This document shows, in pieces, positions 33,735-42,589 of a DNA stretch of 64,000 bases. A program made the translations under genes and the position numbers. Source of the stretch: Nocardia miyunensis NBRC 108239 (GTDB taxonomy: Bacteria > Actinomycetota > Actinomycetes > Mycobacteriales > Mycobacteriaceae); assembly GCF_001613065.1 (NCBI RefSeq), contig NZ_BDBQ01000037.1:1-64000 (forward strand), given 5' to 3'. The notes under the pieces were generated by a model that saw only the letters and a list, made by a program, of their open reading frames with translations, did no database searches and was not told where the DNA came from. The stretch's first letter is position 1, and every line of letters begins with the position of its first letter.

Positions 33735-33765
33735 GGCCGGACGTTCATGAGGGGAACGTCCGGCC
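33735..33765 (+). terminator. Hairpin terminator after the amidohydrolase gene
   Basis: A perfect 12-bp stem (GGCCGGACGTTC at 33735-33746, complement at 33754-33765) with a 7-nt loop, 15 nt after the stop of the last gene in the right arm. The remaining 33766-33898 shows no gene. Confidence 0.8.
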
Positions 33766-33898
33766 GGGGATCATGAATTCGCTTGTGCGTGTCCTCGCGT
33801 CATAGTTTCACCGTAACCGCGCGATGGCTGGGATGACGAGGCATGCCGTGCACGCGGAAGCGATAGTGATTACTTGTTGTTTCTGAATTGTGCTGGAG

Positions 33899-34054
33899 TT
33901 ATTCGGGTTTCGGTGTCACTGCGTCTTGTTCGCCCTTCGCCCACTCGTCGAGCCCCTCCGCAACACGGATCAGCAGGGCTGCGGACGGCAGCGTTGTGGG
34001 GTAGCGGGGAAACCCGGATTCGCCCGGTGTCCGGTGGGGGAGGTCGTCGGTCAT
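33899..34054 (-). CDS. Small hypothetical protein (51 aa) in a three-gene minus-strand operon
   Basis: ATG 34054 overlaps the stop of the zinc-site gene (ATGA), and the frame ends at 33899 after 51 codons. The product is hydrophilic (start MTDDLPHRTPGESGF, end with an acidic, Pro-containing tail) with no recognised domain. A longer frame starting at 34144 would run through the upstream gene and is less likely. Support comes from the coupling and from the neighbouring small genes, not from similarity. Confidence 0.5.
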   Translation of the reverse strand: MTDDLPHRTPGESGFPRYPTTLPSAALLIRVAEGLDEWAKGEQDAVTPKPE

Positions 34055-34263
34055 GCGGGCGGCTCGCGGTGAGGGAAGCCGTCTCGACCTTGCCCGGCTC
34101 GGCGCGGCAGCTCGATCAGCGTCGGCAACTCGTCTCCGGCGCAATACGCGTCAACGCATGCGGCACAACAGAATACGCGACCGTCGCATCTGCGCAATAT
34201 CCGAATTTCCTTGCCGCACCAATCACACCACTTGTCGTCTGCGGCTATCTCTGTGGAACCCAT
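34051..34263 (-). CDS. Small zinc-binding (Cys-rich) protein
   Basis: A 70-aa protein with a Cys-rich core: CDWCGKEI, then CDGRVFCCAACVDAYC. The spacing (CxxC ... C ... CCxxC ... C) is that of a small treble-clef or zinc-ribbon domain binding one or two zinc ions. The C-terminal part is basic and Pro-rich. ATG 34263 lies 4 nt after the stop of the membrane-protein gene, and the stop overlaps the next start. Such proteins often bind nucleic acid or a partner protein; nothing more can be said. Confidence 0.65.
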   Translation of the reverse strand: MGSTEIAADDKWCDWCGKEIRILRRCDGRVFCCAACVDAYCAGDELPTLIELPRRAGQGRDGFPHREPPA

Positions 34264-34267
34264 GCCG

Positions 34268-34594
34268 TCACCGCCGATGTCCGGGAGAGTGCCGCATGGA
34301 ATCCCAAGCGGGACGAATGCGCCCCGCGTCGACGAGCGTCATCCAGGCAGCGTCCTTACGCGAGCACTCGACACGGCGGCATGCCCGATGCGATTGCATC
34401 ACCTGGTGTGCTTGCGCGACGGTGAACGGCGCCTTGGGGGCTTCAACGGGCCACCCGGCAACCCACACACTGGTATCTGACTGGGCTGCTAGGCGTTTCG
34501 AGTCTCTTGGGCGGGATACAGGTAGCGAGTACGCGGCGATGGCGAGGGCCGCGAGGGCAGCGGTGAGACCGATCAGGAGCGATGTCGTCAGCAT
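34268..34594 (-). CDS. Small single-pass membrane protein
   Basis: A 108-aa protein beginning with one hydrophobic helix (MLTTSLLIGLTAALAALAI, about 1-22). The cytoplasmic part contains AQAHQVMQSHRACRRVECSRKDAAWMTLVDAGR, read here in pieces as a conserved-looking HRxCRxxxCxRKxAA pattern with two Cys. ATG 34594 is chosen over 34663 because GAAGG lies about eight bases upstream and it puts the helix at the N-terminus. It is the first gene of the minus-strand trio and is divergent from the XRE-TPR regulator gene (198 nt away). Confidence 0.6.
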   Translation of the reverse strand: MLTTSLLIGLTAALAALAIAAYSLPVSRPRDSKRLAAQSDTSVWVAGWPVEAPKAPFTVAQAHQVMQSHRACRRVECSRKDAAWMTLVDAGRIRPAWDSMRHSPGHRR

Positions 34595-34792
34595 CGGAAC
34601 CTTCGGGGTTGTGGGGTCGTTGGACTCTCCCGATGCCGAGGGTTCCCGTGCAGGACAGTGCATCCCGGCATCGGGAGCTGATCTCAGCGTGCATGTTCCA
34701 GATCGGGCAATAACAGTGCAGAAACGGCGCGAAAGTGGCTAGAAGCAGGTAGTTTTTGGATGCGAACCCACTCATAGCGAGGGAGCAGCCTT

Positions 34793-36073
34793 ATGGTTGG
34801 CGTCGAGTGGACACCCGAGCAGATTCGCGCGTTGCGCGAGGCGACCCGTCGGAGTCCACTGGAATTCGCCCGCGCCGTGGGAGTGACGAAACGGACGCTT
34901 CAGCTCTGGGAGTCCGGTCAGACCAACACCGTGCGTGCCGCGAACAAACGCCTACTGCACGAGTTGTTGGAGAGCGCGCCCGAAGATGTCCAGACGCGAT
35001 TTTGGACCGCCATCGCCCACCCGAATGCGGCGCAGGTCACCGATCCGGTTGACATGCTTGTCGCTACCGCCGATGATTCGGCCGCTGCCCTCTCGTGGGC
35101 GGAGGCGAGCAACGTGGGACCATTGACGATTGCGGATCTGCGTAGCAACCTGCGTTGGGCGACAAGGGAATACCTAAAGTCGCCGACTCTGCCGTTGTTC
35201 CGCCGCGTGGTGGAAACCCGCGACAGCGCGCTGGAACTGCTTCGAGGCAGACAGCGGCCGAGTCAAGCGGCGGAGCTGTACGGGATCGCAGGATGGTCGA
35301 TGACGATCCTCGGCTGGATGACCACAGACCTCGGTCGTGCGGATGTCGCGGACCGGCATCTGCGCGCTGCATGGGCATTGGCGGACAACACCGAGGACGA
35401 CGCGCTCAGGGGCTGGATCTGCGCCGCACGGAACACCGCAGCATCGTGGCGCGGTGACTACTACGACGCCATCGAGGCGGCTACCGCTGGCCTTGCGTAC
35501 GCCCAGACCGGTACGGCGGCGCTGATCTCGGCCAGTGCGCTTGCGATCGACCAGGCCAGAGTGGGGAACGCTGCAGGGTCGAACGCGGCACTGCAGATGG
35601 CGTTGGAGACCGCGGATCGCCTGGCGGACACCCCACAGCCGGACACCCTCGCGGGCCCGTTCACCTGCTCCCTCGAGCGGGCTGGAGGGTATTGGGCAGA
35701 CGCGGCTCTGATGAACGGTGATGCCGCGAAGTCCATCGAGTACGCCGCCACCGCCATCGACGGCTTCCAGCGGACCGTTCCGGTGCTGCGGAATCTGGGT
35801 TCGGAGCGGATGGTCCGATGCCAGCAGATCAAGGCTTACCTCACACTGGGCGACATCGACATGGCCGCAGTGCATCTCGCCGAGGTGGTGGAGATGACAC
35901 CTTCGGAACATCGAATGGGCCCATTGGTGCAGCGCATCGATGAAATCGCCGGGCTCGCGCAGGAGATGGCGCAAACGTCTGCGGCGGCGCTGGAGATCGG
36001 CGAGATCGCGGCCGAGTTCCGTGCCGATCTCGATGGACTGCCCGCATTGGCTGCGCAGGCCAGTGGAGAATAG
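34793..36073 (+). CDS. XRE-type HTH regulator with TPR-like helical repeats
   Basis: A 426-aa protein. The N-terminal XRE HTH (about 8-60) reads IRALREATRRSPLEFARAVG, then VTKRTLQLWESGQT. The rest is all-helical with TPR-like pairs (for example AELYGIAGWSMTILGWMTTD and ALRGWICAARNTAASWRGDY), as in large actinobacterial regulators that sense signals through TPR units. ATG 34793 has GAGGGAG upstream. It lies 5 nt before a 2H-phosphoesterase gene and forms an operon with it. It may also control the divergent small-gene trio. Confidence 0.85.
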   Translation: MVGVEWTPEQIRALREATRRSPLEFARAVGVTKRTLQLWESGQTNTVRAANKRLLHELLESAPEDVQTRFWTAIAHPNAAQVTDPVDMLVATADDSAAALSWAEASNVGPLTIADLRSNLRWATREYLKSPTLPLFRRVVETRDSALELLRGRQRPSQAAELYGIAGWSMTILGWMTTDLGRADVADRHLRAAWALADNTEDDALRGWICAARNTAASWRGDYYDAIEAATAGLAYAQTGTAALISASALAIDQARVGNAAGSNAALQMALETADRLADTPQPDTLAGPFTCSLERAGGYWADAALMNGDAAKSIEYAATAIDGFQRTVPVLRNLGSERMVRCQQIKAYLTLGDIDMAAVHLAEVVEMTPSEHRMGPLVQRIDEIAGLAQEMAQTSAAALEIGEIAAEFRADLDGLPALAAQASGE

Positions 36074-36078
36074 GGAGC

Positions 36079-36702
36079 GTGTCTGATTCGACCCGTGATC
36101 ATTGGTGGTGGCGTCCTGGTTGGCGTCTGGGCAGATCGTTCTACACCTGGCATGTGACGTTCGGGGAGAACTCGCCGGTCCATGAGCTCGTGGATCGATT
36201 CGCTCCTGTGCTCCAGCAGATCTCGACTATGCAGCCTGTGCCTCGGCAGTGGCTGCACATCACGTTGCAGGGACTCGGGTTCACGGATGAGGTTTCCCGG
36301 GCCGACGTCGAGCAGATCGTCGCGGCCGCAGCGAAATATCTGCGTCGGCGCGATTCGTTCGATGCGACGTTCGGGCTACCGGCCGCCGATCGGGAGACGA
36401 TCGGGCTTGCGGTCACGGCACCGGAGCTGGTCCAGGTGCGCGCAGATCTTCAATGCGCTATCGGGGACGTGTGGGGCGTCGACAATGTGCCGGAGCGGGA
36501 CGACCGTTTCGGGGCGCATCTGTCGCTCGCTTACTCCACGGGGGAGCGCTCGATATCCGAACTGCAGCAACTGATCGTCCGAGCGAATCTGGACCAGTTG
36601 CTTGTGTCGGAGCACATCTCGGCGGTCTCGCTGATCGAGCTCAACCGTGATCACCACCAGTACGAGTGGGCCGAAGTCGCCAGCGTGCTGTTGGGGTATT
36701 AG
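36079..36702 (+). CDS. 2H phosphoesterase / 2'-5' RNA ligase-family protein
   Basis: A 207-aa protein with the two His motifs of the 2H superfamily: LHITLQG (His at about 59) and HLSLAYS (His at about 152), about 90 residues apart as expected. Members cleave or ligate 2',5' or cyclic phosphodiesters in RNA or small nucleotides. GTG 36079 lies 5 nt after the XRE-TPR stop. The pairing of a TPR-type XRE regulator with a 2H enzyme recurs in actinobacteria and may concern RNA repair or second-messenger breakdown; this is inference. Confidence 0.82.
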   Translation: MSDSTRDHWWWRPGWRLGRSFYTWHVTFGENSPVHELVDRFAPVLQQISTMQPVPRQWLHITLQGLGFTDEVSRADVEQIVAAAAKYLRRRDSFDATFGLPAADRETIGLAVTAPELVQVRADLQCAIGDVWGVDNVPERDDRFGAHLSLAYSTGERSISELQQLIVRANLDQLLVSEHISAVSLIELNRDHHQYEWAEVASVLLGY

Positions 36703-37145
36703 CCGGCAGTGGTCGGCCGGTGGGATCGCCTGCTCGCGCGTTCCAGGAGTTCGGCTGGAATGTGTTGTGCGGCAGAAGGTCAGGGCGGCTGCGGGGCATG
36801 GGGTCATCAGTAGACAGCGAATAGAGACCGTGTTCGCCGCCGAACGCGGTCTATGTGCCCGATGTCCAGACCGCCGCCGAGGCGTTGCTGGCCGCGGCGG
36901 CCTCTCTCGATGCGCTGGGAGTCACCGTGTACGTTGTGGCGCAACGGGTTTCATCACGAGCTGGGCGCACGTATCGCGGCGGCCGTGGCGACGACCCTCG
37001 CGGAGCATCCGGGATGTGAGGGTTGTTGTGCGTCACCGGGGTTCGGTGTTGAGCGGGATCGGCGGCCGGTGGTGCCCGTCGTGGGCGGTAGTATGCGGGC
37101 CGCTGTCCACTCCCGACAATCAGCAGCCGAAGCGGGGCAGCCCTA
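36703..37145. other. Intergenic region, possible gene remnant
   Basis: No complete gene is convincing in these 443 nt. On the plus strand, 36856-37020 reads as a coding-like helical segment (VQTAAEALLAAAASLDALG) with GTG as possible start and no ribosome-binding site. It may be a remnant. The end of the stretch must carry the start region of the esterase gene at 37146. Confidence 0.3.
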
Positions 37146-38315
37146 GTGCACGATGCGAGGCTTGTGGTGTTGAGTTTGACCGGCGACGCGTTCTTCTACA
37201 CGGTCGTCGTCACGGCGGTCGTGGCAGTGGGCGTCACCCTGGTGGGATGGAATCGACTGCGCGGGCCCCGCGCGGTGCGGTGGCTGACGCGGCTGTCGAT
37301 GATCGTGTGCTGTCAGTGCGCCGCAGTGGTTTCCGTGGCGGTGTGGGTCAACGACGCCAACGGTCTGTACACCTCGTGGAACGATCTGCTGGGGCGGACG
37401 CAGGTGCCGGTGGTGACGGCTGCCGACACCACCGTCGACGCGCCGGTGGCCTTCCGTGATCTGGGGGACCGGTTGGTCGAAGCCGACTATCAAGGGCCGG
37501 AATCCGGGCTCACCGGTGAGGTATTGGTCTGGACGCCACCGCAATACGCGCAGGCCGCCCACCGTGACCACCGGTTCCCGGTGATCATGCTGCTGCACGG
37601 TGTTCCGGGCAGCCCGCTGGCGTGGGTCAGGGGTGGCCGCGCCCCCGAACTGCTCGGGGCGTTGATGCGCGACGGGACGTTGCCGCCCGCGATACTGGTG
37701 ATGCCGCGCATCAATCCGGGCAGCAATACCGACTGCATCAACGTTCCCGGCGGCGCTCAGACCGCGACCTGGTTGGCACGCGACGTCCCGCGAATGATCA
37801 ACCGCCACTTCCGGGTTCGCACGGATGCGAAGGGCTGGGCGCTGGCCGGTGATTCCACCGGTGGTTACTGTGCGGCGAAACTGCCGCTGCAATATCCGAA
37901 GACGTTCGCCACCGGGCTCGCCCTGAGCCCCGACGACTTCCACGGCGATCCCGCGGTCATCGACGATCCGGTGGTGCGCGCGGCGAACGATCCGACCCAG
38001 CTGGCCGCTCGCGGCACAGCGGTATCGATCATGGTGGCCACCAGTACGAACGATCCGTCCAGCAGCCTCGCCAACGCCCGCGCCCTGTTCGAGGCCGCCC
38101 GCACGCCCACCCGAGTCGCGGCTCCGGTGATCCTGCGCGACGGCGGGCACAACTGGGGCACCTGGCAGGCGATGTACCCCACCGTCTTCGGCTGGCTCGG
38201 CGACAATCTCAGGCCGTCGACGGGCGAGCCGCTCATGAAGCAGGCCAGAACTATCGCCCACGAGAACGCGACCTACCTGTGCCCGTCCGGCATGCAATGC
38301 CCCGGCACGCGGTGA
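37146..38315 (+). CDS. Membrane-anchored alpha/beta-hydrolase (esterase D / mycolyltransferase-like)
   Basis: A 389-aa protein. The N-terminal half has about two membrane segments (12-33 and 50-68); an extracytoplasmic alpha/beta-hydrolase domain of the putative esterase family follows from about 110. The nucleophile is Ser in LAGDSTGGYCA (about 242), and the catalytic His lies in RDGGHNWGTW (about 336). The fold group includes antigen-85 mycolyltransferases and related cell-envelope esterases, and the membrane anchor fits envelope work. GTG 37146 is the first start. Substrate unknown. Confidence 0.82.
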   Translation: MHDARLVVLSLTGDAFFYTVVVTAVVAVGVTLVGWNRLRGPRAVRWLTRLSMIVCCQCAAVVSVAVWVNDANGLYTSWNDLLGRTQVPVVTAADTTVDAPVAFRDLGDRLVEADYQGPESGLTGEVLVWTPPQYAQAAHRDHRFPVIMLLHGVPGSPLAWVRGGRAPELLGALMRDGTLPPAILVMPRINPGSNTDCINVPGGAQTATWLARDVPRMINRHFRVRTDAKGWALAGDSTGGYCAAKLPLQYPKTFATGLALSPDDFHGDPAVIDDPVVRAANDPTQLAARGTAVSIMVATSTNDPSSSLANARALFEAARTPTRVAAPVILRDGGHNWGTWQAMYPTVFGWLGDNLRPSTGEPLMKQARTIAHENATYLCPSGMQCPGTR

Positions 38316-38409
38316 CCGGTCGTCCGAGCGCCCGGCCTCGGTGCATCGCGGCCTGGACACCGCAGGCGAGTGGTCGGCGCGAAAAGGGTTCCGGTAGTTC
38401 AGATATCGG

Positions 38410-38946
38410 CTATCCCTCGAGGATCGCCATCAATGCTGCGGTGAAAGGCGCGTGGTCTACGTCGCCGCGGACGGCCAGCTGCTGGTTGTAACTGCTGCAG
38501 AGGGCCACGAACGCTTCGGCGATCTGTCCGGCGTCTCGGCGTCGGCGTTCGGGTACCAGCTCGGCGACCGCGGCCCGCATGGCGGCGAGCTGTTGTCGGA
38601 CAACGGCCGCCAGCGGCGGTGACACAGCTGCTTCGGCGTAGATCTGGGCTACCAGCCGAGCGTGGTCCGTCTCCCGGGCCAGCGCGCGCACGTGTTGGAG
38701 GAAGCCGTCGACGGCCTCGACCGTGAGTGCCTGCGGCAGCGCGTCACCCGCCTGCTCGCATACCGCGACGACGATCTCGTCCTTACTGGTGAAGTATCGG
38801 TAGATGGCTCCGTTGGAGAGCCCGGACTCGGTGACGATGTCGGCCATGGACGTGCGGGCGAAGCCGTGGCTGGCGAACCGGGCGCGGGCGGCGTCCACGA
38901 TCTGCTGACGACGGGCGTCGAGGTGTGATTGGCTGACCTTTGGCAT
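38410..38946 (-). CDS. TetR-family regulator
   Basis: A 178-aa TetR protein with N-terminal HTH (ARFASHGFARTSMADIVTES, then GLSNGAIYRYFTSKDEIVVA) and a ligand domain. ATG 38946 is preferred over a start at 39003, which would overlap the promoter of the neighbour. It is divergent from an aldo-keto reductase gene 72 nt away. The spacer contains a T7 run followed by GGTACTGTCG and probably holds both promoters, so this protein likely represses the reductase gene. Confidence 0.88.
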   Translation of the reverse strand: MPKVSQSHLDARRQQIVDAARARFASHGFARTSMADIVTESGLSNGAIYRYFTSKDEIVVAVCEQAGDALPQALTVEAVDGFLQHVRALARETDHARLVAQIYAEAAVSPPLAAVVRQQLAAMRAAVAELVPERRRRDAGQIAEAFVALCSSYNQQLAVRGDVDHAPFTAALMAILEG

Positions 38947-39018
38947 AAAAGAGTGACCCCTCGATTTTTTTGGTACTGTCGTGAGTCTACCGCGCAACAC
39001 CAAGTTTCAGGAGCCGCC

Positions 39019-40065
39019 ATGCGTTACCAGACCTTCGGGCGACTGACCGGACTGCGAGTGTCGGAGTACGCGCTGGGGACGGCGAACTTCGCCACCTCGG
39101 ACGCCGGCGCCGGTCCCGAGGGCTCGCGGCAGATCTTCGATGCCTTCGTCGGGGCCGGCGGCACCACGTTCGACACGTCCAACCTCTACCAGGACGGGCA
39201 GGCCGAAACCGTGCTCGGTGGGCTACTCGCGGGCCAACGCGACGACTTCGTGGTGATCACCAAGTACACCGGGACCAGACAGGCTCATCCCCGCCCCGGC
39301 ACCACCGGCAACGGCCGCAAGATCATGGTCCGTTCACTGGAGGACAGTCTGCGCCGTCTGAACACCGACTACGTGGACGTCTTCATGCCGCATTTTCCCG
39401 ACGGAACCACCCCGATCGAGGAGATCCTGGCCGGGTTCGACGACCTGATCCGCGCAGGCAAGATCCTGCACGGCGGGCTGTCCAACTTCCCGGCCTGGCG
39501 GGTCGCCGGCGCCGCGGTCCGGGCGGACCTGCGTGGTCTGGCCCCGGTGGTCGGCATCGAGACCGAATACAGCCTGGCCGAACGTTCCGCCGAGCGGGAG
39601 TTGCTGCCGATGGCACAGGCCCACGGTCTGGGCGTGGTCCTGTACTCCCCGTTGGCGGGAGGGCTGCTCACCGGCAAGTACCGGCAGGGCGGGCAGGGGC
39701 GGCTCAGCGCTCGTGGCGACGCGATCGAGGGCACCGCACAGCGCACCGCCGTCGTCAACGCCGTGCTGGCTATCGCCGACGAGGTCGGCGCCAGCGCAGT
39801 CCAGGTCTCCCTGGCCTGGCTGCGTCGCCGGGCCGCACTCGCGCGGACGGCATTGATCCCGATCGTCGGCCCGCGCTCCCCGGCACATCTGGAGGAATAC
39901 CTCAGGTCGGTCCACCTCGAACTCAGCGACCAGCACTACGAACATCTGGACGAGGTCAGCGCGGTACGCCTGGGAACTCCGCACGAGGACGTCGCGGCCG
40001 CGCTGAGTCACGGCCTCGACGGCGCTCGCACACTGCTCGAACCTTCCGCTGTCCCCGTCATCTGA
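39019..40065 (+). CDS. Aldo-keto reductase
   Basis: A 348-aa NADPH-dependent reductase of the AKR superfamily. Catalytic residues are visible: Asp and Tyr in TFDTSNLYQDG, Lys in VVITKYTG and His in VDVFMPHFPDG. C-terminal AKR cofactor motifs (IPIVGPRSPAHLEEYL) follow. ATG 39019 has CAGGAG about seven bases upstream. It is divergent from the TetR gene, which probably responds to a carbonyl compound or drug. The reductase is most similar in outline to the YajO/Tas-type group; the substrate is unknown. Confidence 0.9.
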   Translation: MRYQTFGRLTGLRVSEYALGTANFATSDAGAGPEGSRQIFDAFVGAGGTTFDTSNLYQDGQAETVLGGLLAGQRDDFVVITKYTGTRQAHPRPGTTGNGRKIMVRSLEDSLRRLNTDYVDVFMPHFPDGTTPIEEILAGFDDLIRAGKILHGGLSNFPAWRVAGAAVRADLRGLAPVVGIETEYSLAERSAERELLPMAQAHGLGVVLYSPLAGGLLTGKYRQGGQGRLSARGDAIEGTAQRTAVVNAVLAIADEVGASAVQVSLAWLRRRAALARTALIPIVGPRSPAHLEEYLRSVHLELSDQHYEHLDEVSAVRLGTPHEDVAAALSHGLDGARTLLEPSAVPVI

Positions 40066-40177
40066 TCAACGCTTCTTCGCCGTTCTCCGGAGCGATCCTC
40101 CGATTCCATTGCTACGGATGTACGTCTCGCAGGGCGCGCCAGCGTACATCTGCGTGGATGCGAGCTCAGCGGCATTG

Positions 40178-40206
40178 CGTAATCTGTTGTACTGCAACGG
40201 ATTGCG
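40178..40206. terminator. Hairpin between convergent genes
   Basis: CGTAATCTGTTG (40178-40189) and CAACGGATTGCG (40195-40206) pair over 12 positions with two mismatches around a 5-nt loop. It lies just beyond the stop of the leftward MFS gene (40211) and after the rightward reductase gene, so it may serve both. Confidence 0.55.
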
Positions 40207-40210
40207 TGAA

Positions 40211-41431
40211 CTAACGGGGTTGGGCCTGGGGGAGTTTGCGGAGGGTGAACGCCAGGATCAGCACTCCGAGCACGAGTGCGCCGACGTAGATCGTGACGCC
40301 GGACCAGCCGTTCGCGCCATAGGCGAGGCCGCCGAGGGACCCGCCGATGCTCGACCCGAGGTAATAGCAGAACAGGTAGACCGCGGGGCCCTGGACGTTC
40401 AGGGTCGCCGCGCGCGGGCCGACCCAGCCGCTGGCCACCGAGTGGGCGGCGAAGAAACCGGTCGTGGTGACGATGAGGCCGATCACGACGAACACGATGT
40501 TCGACGGGAGCATCAGGGCGATACCGGCGAGGGTGATCAGCGCGGTGACGGGCAGCATGCGCGGGCGTCCGAGCATGTCGACCAGACGGCCGGCGACGGT
40601 GGAGGACACCGAACCGGCCAGATACACCACGAAGATCAGCCCGACCACGACCGGGGCCAGCGCGAACGGCGGGCGCAACAGCCGGAAACCCAGGTAGTTG
40701 TACACCGTCACGAAGCAGCCCATCAACAGGAAGCCGCAGGCGAACAGCCGGACCAGACCGGAATCGGTGAAGGCACGTCCCACAGCTCCGGCCAGATGCC
40801 GCACCCGCGGCGGACTCTGGACGAAATGCGCCGACGGCACGATATTGATCCGGAACACCACCGCGCACAACAGCGCCAGGACGCCGACCACCGCCAACGC
40901 CCATCGCCAATTCGACAGGTCCAGAACGAAACTCGCGATCAGGCGGCCCGCCATCCCGCCGATGCCGTTGCCCGCGATATACAGGCCCATCGCGAATCCC
41001 AGTGAGCGGCGGTCGATTTCCTCGGCGAGGTAGGACATCGCGGTGGCTTGCAGTCCGGCCAGGGCGAGCCCCTGGAGTGCGCGCAGGATCAACAGGACCG
41101 CGAAGGTCGGGCTGAATGCCTGCGCGATCCCGAGCACCGCGGCGGCGAACAGGGAGGCGGTCATCATGGATGTGCGTCCGACCACGCCGGACAGCGCCGT
41201 CAGCGGGATCACGCCCACGGCCAGTCCGGCCGTACCCAGCGAGACGGCCAGGCTCGACTCGGCCGGTGTCAGCCCGAATCGCGTACTCAGCGCGGGCAGC
41301 AGCGCCTGCACACAGTAGAGGGTCGTGAAAGTCGCCAGTCCGGACGCGAACAGCGCCAGGGTGATGCGGCGGAAACCGGGGGTCCCGTGCAGATGCTGAA
41401 GCGCGGTGGACTGGGCAGGCGAACTTCTCAC
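40211..41431 (-). CDS. MFS transporter, YnfM-like
   Basis: A 406-aa, 12-helix transporter. The LYCVQALLPALSTRFGLTPAE motif after helix 1 and the SVASGWVG segment in a late helix are typical of YnfM/arabinose-efflux-like MFS exporters. GTG 41431 starts 80 nt from a divergent LysR gene, the usual arrangement for ynfM-type loci. The LysR protein probably controls it. Function is likely efflux of a sugar analogue or antibiotic; the sequence does not define it. Confidence 0.87.
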   Translation of the reverse strand: MRSSPAQSTALQHLHGTPGFRRITLALFASGLATFTTLYCVQALLPALSTRFGLTPAESSLAVSLGTAGLAVGVIPLTALSGVVGRTSMMTASLFAAAVLGIAQAFSPTFAVLLILRALQGLALAGLQATAMSYLAEEIDRRSLGFAMGLYIAGNGIGGMAGRLIASFVLDLSNWRWALAVVGVLALLCAVVFRINIVPSAHFVQSPPRVRHLAGAVGRAFTDSGLVRLFACGFLLMGCFVTVYNYLGFRLLRPPFALAPVVVGLIFVVYLAGSVSSTVAGRLVDMLGRPRMLPVTALITLAGIALMLPSNIVFVVIGLIVTTTGFFAAHSVASGWVGPRAATLNVQGPAVYLFCYYLGSSIGGSLGGLAYGANGWSGVTIYVGALVLGVLILAFTLRKLPQAQPR

Positions 41432-41511
41432 GTGTTAGGACCGTAAGTAGTGGCATATTATTCGTCCAATACGCAGAAATCCCTCCAACCATCCATTGGT
41501 GGATTATTTCG

Positions 41512-42423
41512 ATGGACGACGCACTGACCGTGAACCTGCTGTCCCTGGCGCCACGTCTGGCGCTGCTGGACGCCCTGGTCGATGAGAGCAACCTCACTCG
41601 CGCGGCCGCGCTCGTCGGCGTCCCGCAACCCACCGCGAGCCGCTGGCTCACCGAGCTGGCCGAGAACCTGGGCACTCCCGTGGTCAGCCGCGTCGGCCGG
41701 GGCATCCGGCTGACCCATGCGGGACAGCAGCTGGCCGAATCGGCTCGGCGGGCGTCGGGTGAGCTGCGGTTGGGTCTGCGGGCCGCGCTCTCCGAGGCTG
41801 ATCCGGAGCAGGGGCACGTCTCGCTGGCCTTCCTGCACACCATGGGAGGTGTGCGCGTCCCCGAACTGCTGGCCGGGTTCCGCGCCGACCATCCGGGCAT
41901 CCGATTCACCCTCGTGCAGGGTGCGAGCGAGGACCTGTTGCAGCTGTTGAGTGTGGGTGAAGCGGATCTGGTCCTCACCGCGCCGCTGCCGGTCGACGAT
42001 CCCGGCTTCGAGGTCTCCGCTCTCGCGAAACAGCCTCTGGTAGCGGTGGTTCCGACGGGACATCCGCTCGCCTCCCGCGCGCGGGTCCGACTCATCGAAC
42101 TCGCCGAATCCGAATTCGTCTCGCTCAAGCCGGGTTTCGGCCTCCGCCGCATCATCGACGATCTGCTCGCTCAGGCGGGCTGCACGCCGCGGATCTCGTT
42201 CGAAGGGGAGGAGGCGGACACGTTGCGGGGTATGGTCGCCGCCCATCTCGGCGTCGCGATACTTCCGGAGTCCGAACCGCTGCCCAATCCGGGCACGGTC
42301 GAGATCCCGTTGCAGCCAGCGGCTTTCCGGGAGATCGGCCTGGTGTGGTCGGCGGATCGGCCGCTGCCGCCTGCGGTCCGGCTGTTCCGCGACTACACCG
42401 AGAGTTCGGCCGATCGCATCTGA
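41512..42423 (+). CDS. LysR-family transcriptional regulator
   Basis: A 303-aa LysR protein with N-terminal winged HTH (about 16-76; TRAAALVGVPQPTASRWLTELAE is the helix-turn-helix region, quoted partly) and a periplasmic-binding-like effector domain. ATG 41512 follows a region with CCAA-N7-TTGG (41489-41503), a possible LysR box. It is divergent from the MFS gene and probably activates it. A trp/Ala substitution (SRWL) replaces the usual SRQI-type recognition start seen in many LysR proteins, which is within family variation. Confidence 0.87.
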   Translation: MDDALTVNLLSLAPRLALLDALVDESNLTRAAALVGVPQPTASRWLTELAENLGTPVVSRVGRGIRLTHAGQQLAESARRASGELRLGLRAALSEADPEQGHVSLAFLHTMGGVRVPELLAGFRADHPGIRFTLVQGASEDLLQLLSVGEADLVLTAPLPVDDPGFEVSALAKQPLVAVVPTGHPLASRARVRLIELAESEFVSLKPGFGLRRIIDDLLAQAGCTPRISFEGEEADTLRGMVAAHLGVAILPESEPLPNPGTVEIPLQPAAFREIGLVWSADRPLPPAVRLFRDYTESSADRI

Positions 42424-42589
42424 GTGTTTCTGGCACAGGAACGTCCGAATGTCGCGGGAGGGCAGCGGCATTCATCGCTCGGATTGCTCTGCCGCCCTGC
42501 CGTGGTCCATCTCACGACCGTAGGCTGCTCGCGATTGGGGGCTCCTCGCAATCGAGGGTGTGGTGGTATCCGACGGTTCGAGGTGTTGG

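Noticed and set aside
33899..34144. Longer 81-codon version of the small minus-strand gene
   Set aside because: The extra N-terminal part is Arg-rich antisense of the zinc-site gene; ATG 34054 in the ATGA overlap is the natural start.
40008..42155. A 715-codon open frame on the minus strand
   Set aside because: It covers parts of a reductase, an MFS gene and a LysR gene in another frame. Arg/Pro/Gly-rich composition and lack of any domain mark it as a high-GC shadow.
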